A stretch of 7,047 nucleotides of DNA from Cytophagia bacterium (lineage in GTDB: Bacteria; Bacteroidota; Bacteroidia; Cytophagales; Cyclobacteriaceae), in contig JABXIP010000244.1 of NCBI GenBank assembly GCA_013373005.1, forward strand, positions 1 to 7,047. Direction: 5' to 3'. A program made the translations under genes and the position numbers. Below the pieces are notes generated by a model. That model saw nothing but the letters and a program-made list of their open reading frames with translations, made no database searches and was not told the origin of the DNA. Position 1 is the first letter of the stretch. Each line of letters begins with the position of its first letter. This document shows, in pieces, positions 1 through 6,042 of this stretch.

Positions 1-621
1 GTGTTACTTGAGGAAGAGATTTACCAAAGAGAAATTGCTTCGATAGATCAGCGGTTTATTGATCAGACGCAGATTTTACAAAATCAGGTGAATGACTTGA
101 AATCTGATATTGAAACCAAGCGAGCCAAAAGAGATGAACTAGCAGAAATAGCACGTCAGGAGGCCGATGGTACCGGAGGTTCCATGAAGCGCAATGCCGG
201 ACCAATCTATCAGATTAAAAAAGCAGATGCTGACAAGGCTCAGACGGAATTGGATGCAAGCATTCAGAATTATCAACCGCAGATTGATAGGCTCCAAACC
301 GAACTGACCAACCTAAATCAGCAAAAAAGCATGGAGCTTGCCGGGATCAAAAGAAACCCTTGGGATGGCATGGCAGCACAGCTAGAGGCACTGCGCCAGA
401 TTTCTATTGAGAATAGAGCCATTTACCTAGCTAATATTTTCATTATTGCCCTCTTCATCATGTTGGAATGTTCGCCAGTCATTGTAAAGATTATGGCATC
501 CAGAGGTCCGTATGATGATCTGTTAGAAATCAGGGAACACTTCTTTAAGAACCATAACCTTGAGAAAATTGCCCAAATGGATTATGAAACCAGAGAGAGG
601 CTTAAGCCTCTCCTCGGGTAA
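1..621 (+). CDS. DUF4407 domain-containing membrane protein (C-terminal part)
   Basis: This is the C-terminal 206 residues of a DUF4407-family protein. The family is common in Bacteroidota and has no assigned biochemical function. Residues 1-50 and 73-117 are long charged helices typical of coiled coil. They are broken by a glycine-rich turn with GTGGS (58-62) and GPIYQIKK (67-74), a hallmark I recognise from this family. Residues 141-166 form a hydrophobic membrane segment (FIIALFIMLE) followed by SPVIVKIMASRGPYDDLLE, the typical family C-terminus, and then a short cytoplasmic-type tail. Family members usually have additional N-terminal membrane helices before the coiled coil. These are absent here, so the gene almost certainly begins upstream and the GTG at base 1 is a window-edge coincidence. 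The stop codon TAA at 619-621 directly abuts the stop of the convergent phosphatase gene. Function is unknown; family assignment is fairly sure. Confidence 0.85.
   Translation: MLLEEEIYQREIASIDQRFIDQTQILQNQVNDLKSDIETKRAKRDELAEIARQEADGTGGSMKRNAGPIYQIKKADADKAQTELDASIQNYQPQIDRLQTELTNLNQQKSMELAGIKRNPWDGMAAQLEALRQISIENRAIYLANIFIIALFIMLECSPVIVKIMASRGPYDDLLEIREHFFKNHNLEKIAQMDYETRERLKPLLG
595..612. repeat. Perfect 18-base palindrome at the convergent gene junction
   Basis: GAGAGGCTT followed by AAGCCTCTC is a perfect inverted repeat. As RNA it can fold into a 7-bp GC-rich stem (595-601 with 606-612) closed by a TTAA loop. It lies inside the last codons of the DUF4407 gene (residues ERLKPLL) and about 9 bases past the phosphatase stop on the minus strand. 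Neither side has a strong T-run; on the minus strand the bases just after it read TCTGGTTTCAT. It may therefore be a weak terminator or 3'-end stabiliser for the minus-strand transcript, or simply chance. Confidence 0.35.
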
Positions 622-2241
622 TTATTTCATCGCCTCAAAAATTGGGGTGCCTGTAGCGCCACTAGGCAATCTCATGTTTAACAACATGCTTACAGTTGGA
701 GCAATATCGGTGATGTGAATTTCTCTAACCGATTTACCCGGTTTTACGCCCCAACCATAGAATAGAACCGGAATGTGGGTGTCATAGGTCCATGGGGTGC
801 CATGGCCAGTGCCTGTCATTCCACCTCCCTGCCATCCAGGATTCAACACCATTTTCACATCGCCATTTTCTTTGGGATGATAAGCATTTTGAATGAGCTG
901 AGGAATGTGTTGCGTGTATGAGTTGCTGGTCAGGTCAATGCCTGGAATAGCCATATAAACGCCAGGGAATTGCATTGCCTTTTGAGCTGTAAATTGTTGA
1001 ATCTCATAAAGGTCGATTCCTTTGGCTTCCAAAGCTGCATGGTCAAAGAATAGGTCAAGGCCAGCGTTTTCTATCAGTTCGCCCTCGCCATATTTTTTAG
1101 CAAGTTCTTCTTTCAGGTAAGAGGTAAGGCCTCTTGAGTTGAAGTTGTTGTATTGAAAGCCCAGCTCGTTCATACGCTGAGAGTTCTCTGCCACAGCATG
1201 GTCGGCAGATAGGAAAACTACATAATTACCTTTGCCTACTTTTTGATCAAGCTCATTTAATAGTCTCTCAATTTCTTTATCCAGTTTTATGTAAAGGTCA
1301 TGTACTTCCTTAGACTGTGGGCCAAAATTGTGACCAATATAATCGGTGCTGGAGTAGCTCACCGCTAGAAAATCTGAAATAGCATCCGAGCCAAGTCCCT
1401 CGGCATCAATTGCTGCTAAAGCCATTTCAGTTAAAATAGTGTTTCCCCAAGGAGTGCTTGGTAACAAACCGAATTTGCCGTTTTCACTTCTTAGTTCCTT
1501 AAGGTTGTAAGGAAATGTTGGGTTGCCTTTGCCTCTGAATCCTCTTTCGTGTTTAGAATTATCTTCACCACTTTCTGAGTATTCACTGAGAGGGTTGGAA
1601 AGCTCCCAAGTCATGTTCAGATATTCATCTGCCAGATTTCTATTGTTGAAGTCCTGTACCCATTGCGGTAGGCTTTCCATATAATAAGTAGAAGTCATGA
1701 AGGTTCCGGTAGCTGAATTGTACCAGTAAGAACCATCTGACAGGTGCCCACCTGGAAGGGCAGAGCCTCTATCTTTAATTGACATGGCGATTACCTTACC
1801 CAACTGTTGGGTAGACATTTTAAGCTCGTCTGTAATGGTTGAGCTGTAAAGATTGGCAGGAGAAATATGCCCGTCATCTTCTGTTCCACCTACAGCTTGA
1901 GCTGTAGTGTCTTCAGCACAGTAAACACTCCTTTTAAGAAGTTTGCTATACCAGTTGTTATTTACAATGCCATGAATTGATGGTGTAGTTCCCGTATAAA
2001 CCGAAGCATGACCTGGGCCAGTGCTGGTGTTAGAGTAATTGTAATGCGCATTTTTAGCCTCAAAGCCCTCGTTCATCAGCCTTTTGAAGCCTCCATCGCC
2101 AAAGTCGTTTTCAAATCTCCATAAGTATTCTTGCTTCATTTGGTCTACCACAATACCGACAACCAACTTTGGTCTTTCAGTTTGGGCCTGAATTTGAATG
2201 GCAAGTGCCAGAGTAAAAATGCTGAGTACAATTCTTTTCAT
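622..2241 (-). CDS. pafA: PafA-type secreted alkaline phosphatase
   Basis: This is a periplasmic or secreted alkaline phosphatase-superfamily enzyme, predicted to hydrolyse phosphate monoesters with two zinc ions. Numbering is from the ATG at 2241 (539 residues, close to the ~546 of characterised PafA). Residues 1-20 are a signal peptide (MKRIVLSIF..., cleavage likely after QAQ). The superfamily metal site and nucleophile are all visible: D33 in VVDQM, the nucleophile T74 in NTSTGPGH, D299 and H303 in STDYIGH, D346-H347 in SADH, and H479 in GTGHGTPW. N95 and the K155-D-R157 motif in SIKDRG match the residues that bind monoester phosphate in PafA. D33-T74-N95 spacing (41, 21) equals that of Elizabethkingia PafA as I recall it. 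A TTG start at 2265 would add eight charged residues before the signal peptide and overlap the upstream gene, so I rejected it. It follows the WG-repeat gene by 8 bases and is probably co-transcribed with it. No Pho-box was identified. Confidence 0.88.
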   Translation of the reverse strand: MKRIVLSIFTLALAIQIQAQTERPKLVVGIVVDQMKQEYLWRFENDFGDGGFKRLMNEGFEAKNAHYNYSNTSTGPGHASVYTGTTPSIHGIVNNNWYSKLLKRSVYCAEDTTAQAVGGTEDDGHISPANLYSSTITDELKMSTQQLGKVIAMSIKDRGSALPGGHLSDGSYWYNSATGTFMTSTYYMESLPQWVQDFNNRNLADEYLNMTWELSNPLSEYSESGEDNSKHERGFRGKGNPTFPYNLKELRSENGKFGLLPSTPWGNTILTEMALAAIDAEGLGSDAISDFLAVSYSSTDYIGHNFGPQSKEVHDLYIKLDKEIERLLNELDQKVGKGNYVVFLSADHAVAENSQRMNELGFQYNNFNSRGLTSYLKEELAKKYGEGELIENAGLDLFFDHAALEAKGIDLYEIQQFTAQKAMQFPGVYMAIPGIDLTSNSYTQHIPQLIQNAYHPKENGDVKMVLNPGWQGGGMTGTGHGTPWTYDTHIPVLFYGWGVKPGKSVREIHITDIAPTVSMLLNMRLPSGATGTPIFEAMK

Positions 2242-2249
2242 GGTTCGAT

Positions 2250-4901
2250 TCAATTTGCGGGGCAAGCTATTTTAAAATATTCGTCTTGTCGGAAACTTTG
2301 TGTAAAGAGTTTATTACCCTTTTTGTCATAATAAATGACCACATAAATATTGGCTTCGGCAACCAACTTTACAGCAAAGTAAATAGGGTCTTTTGAAGTA
2401 CCTAATACTCGAATGTGAGTGTAGGTAGGCTCAATAATTTGGCCCATGGACTCACTGAAAATTCCTTGTCCGGTTTCTGTAGAAATGAAGAGTGTTTTGT
2501 CCTCTTCGCCTACATCAATAATTTGATAATCTGTGATTCTCTCATAGAGTATGTCTTCATTTTTAATATTCTCGAGCAGCCACTCATTGTCAATTCTTAC
2601 TAAGGCTATGGAATCATTGAAATACTCCACCTCATCGAATTCGAAAGCAGTGAGTGCTTTGTTTTTGGTATTGATGAAGCCTTTGTACTTTTCTTTCACC
2701 GCGACCAAAACAGTGTCGGTATAAGCCTCCAATAGCTTTTCATATTCAGGAGCAATGTTGATTTGTTTGGCTGGGTTAATCACTCCAAACTTTCCTTTGT
2801 CTAGTGTACTCACGTATCCGTCTACATTTGAGCCAATGCCATCATAGACGAAGTTGAGGAGGTAATGTCCGGTGCTGTCGGCCAAAGCAGCATTTCGCTT
2901 TTGTAGCCTCAGCATATTTGGCCCCATAGCAATCACCTCATTAAAGGTGGCCGTGAGAATTTCCCTCCCATACTCATTATAAATCTTGCGGTAGTTTTTG
3001 GCATTGCTGAGCATGAAATAGTCGTGAATGGCTGGCTCTCCTGTTTTGATGTACTCTTGCGGAACTAGCAACTGATATTTCCAGTCTTTCTCCATAGTAA
3101 GTTGCTTGCCTGTTTTGAACTGAGCTAACAGATTGTCGCCAGACTGTAGCATCACCATATTTTCACCTAAAAAGGCCAATGAGTCAATTTCATGTTGAAC
3201 AGGGGTTGGTCCCAACTGATCATACAACGACCACTTTTGCGCATCTTTCACGGCTAACCATTGCTGATTGCTTTTTACCTGAGGATAAGTTTTACTGCTC
3301 AGCTCAGGATACCTGTCATGAAGCACTCTGAAGCCATTTTTTTCTTTCAGTCTCCAGCCATAAGCCTCCTCATAAATCTCATAAGGGCCAAATGGAATAA
3401 CAGATCTCAGCTGTTGATCGAGTATGGCTTCCTGGCCATTTCTACTTACCCAAATTCTGCCATTTTCCAGAACCTCGGCTTCGTCATAGGCGAATTCAAT
3501 TGGCACGGTTTCACCATCTAAAGCCGGGTAAAGTATCTCTGGAGAGATCAAGGCAATTCCATCTTCTTTTTCTAACCAGATAAATTGTCCCAGTGTGTCT
3601 ATTAGAACATATTCATTTTCAAGAAAAGGCAATCCATGAATACTCTGAAGTCCGTAAAAGCCATTGTCAAAAGTTCTAATGAATGATTCATTCAATAGGT
3701 TGATGGATTCTTTCGGCTCGGAAACGATCATTTCGCCAGATTTGTGATAGAGCTTTTCGCCTTGCTCTGTTTCCAAAACAACAAAGCCGTAACCGGCATC
3801 TCTGGCATTTTCAAATGCTCCGTTGTAAAGCAAATGCCCATCGCGGCTAATGATGGCGCTTTCTTCAAAGTAACTACCTACCACAAAGTCAGTAATTGTA
3901 GGCTCGCAAAGACAATTTTGAGGAACAGTAGTAAGTTGGGTTTTAAGTTTGGACTCTCCATTGGAGTTCACAAATTCAATGGTATTATCTGTCAATTTAG
4001 GAATCCAGAAGTCCTTTTCAAGCGTCTGAACATTGCTAATAGAATCGGCCCATTCTAATGATGGGAAGTACTTCAGAAAGTCTTCGCTTCCATATTTCTC
4101 TTTGAAGATATGATAGATTCTCTTGTAGGCTATTTGTTGAAATTCCTCCGAAGGATACTCTTTGAGGAATGCTTCATAATCTTCAATTCTATTAGTAGCG
4201 GTTGAGATTTTAAAGATCTCTGGAATGATTTGGTCGCGATAAGGAGTGCCAGGAAATTCTTCCAGAAACGATTTGTAAGAGTCGAGTTTACCATCAGCTG
4301 TTCGTTCCTCATAAATCAGCAGCTTGTACAGCGAATCGGCCTCATTGAATTGTTCAGCATCTGGGAATTCATCAATGAATTCTTTGTATGACTGCCAGGT
4401 GTCAATTGCCTGAGCACCTAAAAAAGCAATGCTTTGGATACCTTCAATAGCTTTTGGAATTTGCAGGGCATCATTGTGTTTGGCAATAAATGCCTCATAT
4501 TCATCTATGGTGTGTATCTGCCTTACCATTTCGAATTTCAGTGCATCCACCTTGTCTTTTTGCACCTCCAAATGAACTGAATCAACCAGAACTTCTTTTA
4601 GGTCTTCCAAGTCTTTCGGATCGATCACCGTTTTGAATTGCCTGATGGCCTTCACTACAAAGTCATAGGCCTCATCTACATCATAATCGGAATAAGCGGT
4701 GTCTATGTGGAGAACAGAGTAGAGGTAATTTGCTGCAGGATTGAGCGTATCTTTCTCTAAAGATTTGTCCAAGGCCTCAATGGTTTTCTCAATGTCTCCC
4801 TTTTCATACATTCGGAAAGCCCGCTTAGGAACTTCCAGGCTGAAAAACGAAATCAGTAGAATAAGTGAACTAGCAAATACTTGTTGGCCTCTTTTCCTCA
4901 T
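2250..4901 (-). CDS. WG-repeat protein with TPR-like N-terminal half
   Basis: This 883-residue protein has no catalytic motif that I can recognise. Residues 1-5 are basic (MRKRG) and 8-22 hydrophobic, giving a signal peptide or N-terminal anchor without a lipobox cysteine. Residues 26-66 look like a TPR unit (YEKGDIEKTIEALDKSL). Residues 135-280 carry four or five degenerate helical repeats starting Y/F-x-x-F, mostly ending in E-F/Y-P: Y135, Y172, Y209, Y242 and the EDFLKYFP at 273. The C-terminal half, about 300-875, is rich in beta-strand WG-like repeats (KGKFGVINP at 702-710, KYKGFINTKNK at 738-748, DNEWLLEN at 771-778). A C-x-C pair lies at 330/332. WG proteins of Bacteroidota are poorly understood; repeat folds of this kind usually bind proteins or ligands. 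The ATG at 4901 is preferred because the export signal begins there. It is the first gene of a probable operon with the phosphatase, and divergent from the HTH gene. Confidence 0.78.
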   Translation of the reverse strand: MRKRGQQVFASSLILLISFFSLEVPKRAFRMYEKGDIEKTIEALDKSLEKDTLNPAANYLYSVLHIDTAYSDYDVDEAYDFVVKAIRQFKTVIDPKDLEDLKEVLVDSVHLEVQKDKVDALKFEMVRQIHTIDEYEAFIAKHNDALQIPKAIEGIQSIAFLGAQAIDTWQSYKEFIDEFPDAEQFNEADSLYKLLIYEERTADGKLDSYKSFLEEFPGTPYRDQIIPEIFKISTATNRIEDYEAFLKEYPSEEFQQIAYKRIYHIFKEKYGSEDFLKYFPSLEWADSISNVQTLEKDFWIPKLTDNTIEFVNSNGESKLKTQLTTVPQNCLCEPTITDFVVGSYFEESAIISRDGHLLYNGAFENARDAGYGFVVLETEQGEKLYHKSGEMIVSEPKESINLLNESFIRTFDNGFYGLQSIHGLPFLENEYVLIDTLGQFIWLEKEDGIALISPEILYPALDGETVPIEFAYDEAEVLENGRIWVSRNGQEAILDQQLRSVIPFGPYEIYEEAYGWRLKEKNGFRVLHDRYPELSSKTYPQVKSNQQWLAVKDAQKWSLYDQLGPTPVQHEIDSLAFLGENMVMLQSGDNLLAQFKTGKQLTMEKDWKYQLLVPQEYIKTGEPAIHDYFMLSNAKNYRKIYNEYGREILTATFNEVIAMGPNMLRLQKRNAALADSTGHYLLNFVYDGIGSNVDGYVSTLDKGKFGVINPAKQINIAPEYEKLLEAYTDTVLVAVKEKYKGFINTKNKALTAFEFDEVEYFNDSIALVRIDNEWLLENIKNEDILYERITDYQIIDVGEEDKTLFISTETGQGIFSESMGQIIEPTYTHIRVLGTSKDPIYFAVKLVAEANIYVVIYYDKKGNKLFTQSFRQDEYFKIACPAN

Positions 4902-5004
4902 CTCTTAAAGTGAAAGCAAAAATAATAAACCCTTTGGCAATCGGCTTGTTTGTGCATGACGATGAGCAGGAATTTTATATTAAACGCGTTACTTTGTCCT
5001 AATC
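4902..5004. promoter_or_regulatory. Divergent intergenic region with candidate -7 boxes
   Basis: These 103 bases separate two divergent genes and so should hold promoters for both. Against the Bacteroidota -7 consensus TAnnTTTG, the minus strand shows TATTTTTG at 4917-4924, 15 bases before the WG-gene ATG. The plus strand shows TTACTTTG at 4989-4996 (one mismatch), 8 bases before the HTH-gene ATG. Neither has a TTTG at the expected upstream spacing of roughly 19 bases; the TTTG at 4949-4952 is 36 bases from the plus-strand box. No clear operator dyad or Shine-Dalgarno sequence was seen. The region must be regulatory by position, but the exact boxes are tentative. Confidence 0.35.
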
Positions 5005-5325
5005 ATGTCAATTAACGCTAGAATAGCAGAAATCATTAAAGCTTTTGGAGATAGTGAAAGCGCCTTTGCCAAACGTTTGGAGGTGAGTTCATCGGTAATG
5101 TTCAATATTGTAAACCCTAAGGGAAGAAAAAGCTATCCTAGTGGGCCGGTATTGGAAAAATTGCTCTCTCTGGAATTGGGTGGAAAGCAGATTTCGGCTG
5201 AATGGTTAATGCGTGGAAATGGTGAAATGCTTTCAGAAGGTGCTTCTATTACTAGTCCGGAAGAGGCTTTGGAATTTTTAAGAGTCTCCATAGAAGAATT
5301 GAGAAGTGGTCGGGGCAAGAAATGA
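5005..5325 (+). CDS. Small Cro/CI-type helix-turn-helix protein
   Basis: This 106-residue soluble protein resembles the N-terminal DNA-binding domain of XRE/CI-like regulators of Bacteroidota. Residues 1-16 form helix 1. SESAFAKRLEV (17-27) fits the first helix of the HTH and SSSVMFNIVN (28-37) the recognition helix. Residues 46-57 form a following helix, then ISAEWLMRGNGEML (63-76), a motif typical of this repressor group. Many relatives continue into an S24/LexA-like peptidase domain. Here only a short acidic helix (84-100) and a basic tail GRGKK follow, so it lacks self-cleavage. The ATG at 5005 starts the domain directly and has no clear Shine-Dalgarno sequence. It is divergent from the WG/phosphatase unit and lies 61 bases before the DUF4920 gene with no terminator between, so co-transcription with the latter is possible. 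The target is unknown; autoregulation of 4902-5004 is only an inference. Confidence 0.72.
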   Translation: MSINARIAEIIKAFGDSESAFAKRLEVSSSVMFNIVNPKGRKSYPSGPVLEKLLSLELGGKQISAEWLMRGNGEMLSEGASITSPEEALEFLRVSIEELRSGRGKK

Positions 5326-5386
5326 TTTAAGGCATCATTAGCCAAAAGTCCAACTTGTTATTAAATTCGTGACAAACTATAATAAA

Positions 5387-5881
5387 ATGAAGAAAGTATT
5401 TTTTGCAGTCCTTATGTTGATGCTTGTTTGGGCATGTCAGGATAAAAAGGACAATTCGGAAGTAGTAGGAACCTATGGTGCTGAAATTTCTGAGGATGGA
5501 GCCATTTCTGTTAACGATATGATGGCCCAACTGAATGGTTCAGATTCAGTGATGGTGAAAGTGAAAGGCGAAATCACGGCTACCTGTTCTATGAAAGGTT
5601 GCTGGATGAACTTGGTTCTGCCGAATGGTGAGGACATGAGAGTTACATTTAAAGATTATGGTTTCTTCGTACCAAAAGAAGGTATGGAGGGTAATGTAGC
5701 GCTGATCGAAGGAGTAGTAACCAAGACTATTACCGATGTGGAGACATTGAAACACTATGCAGCTGATGCAGGTAAACCAGAAGAAGAGATTTTGGCCATC
5801 ACCGAAGCCAAAGAAGAACTGGCCTTTGTTGCCAATGGCGTAATCATTTATAAAGGAGAGCAAGAAACGGCTTCCGAATAA
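5387..5881 (+). CDS. DUF4920 domain-containing lipoprotein
   Basis: Starting at the ATG at 5387 this is a 164-residue protein with a lipoprotein signal peptide: KK at 2-3, a hydrophobic stretch 4-16, and the lipobox-like VWAC with the lipidated cysteine at 17. It should be anchored in the envelope facing the periplasm or surface. The rest is a DUF4920 domain, recognised from TYGAEI (29-34), the VKGEITATC-x4-CWM block (58-74, cysteines 67 and 72), MRVTFKDYGFFVPK (84-97) and the conserved LKHYAADAGKPEEE stretch (121-134). The two-cysteine CWM motif plus H123 could bind metal or form a disulfide, but the family function is not known. A GTG at 5369 would place six extra residues (MTNYNK) ahead of the signal, so the ATG is preferred. 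The leader just before it is A/T-rich without a Shine-Dalgarno motif. The gene ends 26 bases before a strong terminator stem. Confidence 0.85.
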   Translation: MKKVFFAVLMLMLVWACQDKKDNSEVVGTYGAEISEDGAISVNDMMAQLNGSDSVMVKVKGEITATCSMKGCWMNLVLPNGEDMRVTFKDYGFFVPKEGMEGNVALIEGVVTKTITDVETLKHYAADAGKPEEEILAITEAKEELAFVANGVIIYKGEQETASE

Positions 5882-5903
5882 TCAGCCTAAGAAGTAAGAT
5901 ATC

Positions 5904-5937
5904 AAAGAGCCGAATCATATTGATTCGGCTTTTTTTA
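5904..5937 (+). terminator. Intrinsic terminator of the DUF4920 gene
   Basis: A perfect 10-bp stem, AGCCGAATCA (5908-5917) with TGATTCGGCT (5921-5930), is closed by a TAT loop and followed by a run of T (5930-5936). The stem can extend outward by A-T and G-T pairs into the upstream AAAG. It is a textbook Rho-independent terminator and separates the DUF4920 transcript from the next gene. Confidence 0.93.
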
Positions 5938-5985
5938 TGCCCTTCGTGCAACTAATGTCCTATGATGTTCATCTTATATGCAATG

Positions 5986-6013
5986 CTTGTGTAACGTTTT
6001 GCACGTTAGCAAG
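5986..6013. promoter_or_regulatory. Dyad upstream of the pentapeptide-repeat gene
   Basis: TAACGT (5992-5997) and ACGTTA (6003-6008) form a perfect inverted repeat around a 5-base centre. It is flanked by CTTG (5986-5989) and CAAG (6010-6013), which extend the symmetry with a one-base offset. It lies 29-56 bases before the ATG at 6043, where a promoter or operator is expected. A further palindrome AAACGTTT lies at 6029-6036. The intergenic region from 5938 holds no open frame. Whether this is a protein-binding site, an RNA hairpin in the leader or chance cannot be decided here; no good TAnnTTTG box was found. Confidence 0.35.
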
Positions 6014-6042
6014 TCTTTAAAAAACCAAAAACGTTTAAGGTC

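Noticed and set aside
1..621. Complete short gene starting at the GTG at base 1
   Set aside because: DUF4407 proteins have an N-terminal membrane region missing here, and the start coincides with the window edge, so it is treated as a partial gene.
2242..2265. Upstream TTG start for the phosphatase gene adding eight residues
   Set aside because: It would overlap the WG gene and place MPRKLNRT before a standard signal peptide; the ATG at 2241 gives a canonical export signal.
2131..4312. Several open frames inside the phosphatase and WG-repeat genes (plus-strand ones at 2131, 2415, 3261 and 3744; one on the minus strand at 4130-4312)
   Set aside because: All lie within long, well-supported genes, have no recognisable domains, and look like shadows of the true coding frame.
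4902..5004. A confident Bacteroidota promoter (TTTG, about 19 bases, TAnnTTTG)
   Set aside because: Only -7-like boxes were found; no upstream TTTG lies at the right distance on either strand, so it is reported only as a candidate region.
5369..5386. GTG start for the DUF4920 gene
   Set aside because: It adds six polar residues in front of a normal KK-type lipoprotein signal; the ATG at 5387 fits better.
5133..5863. Minus-strand open frames across the HTH and DUF4920 genes
   Set aside because: They are antisense to two recognised proteins and run through the intergenic gap without any domain or plausible leader.
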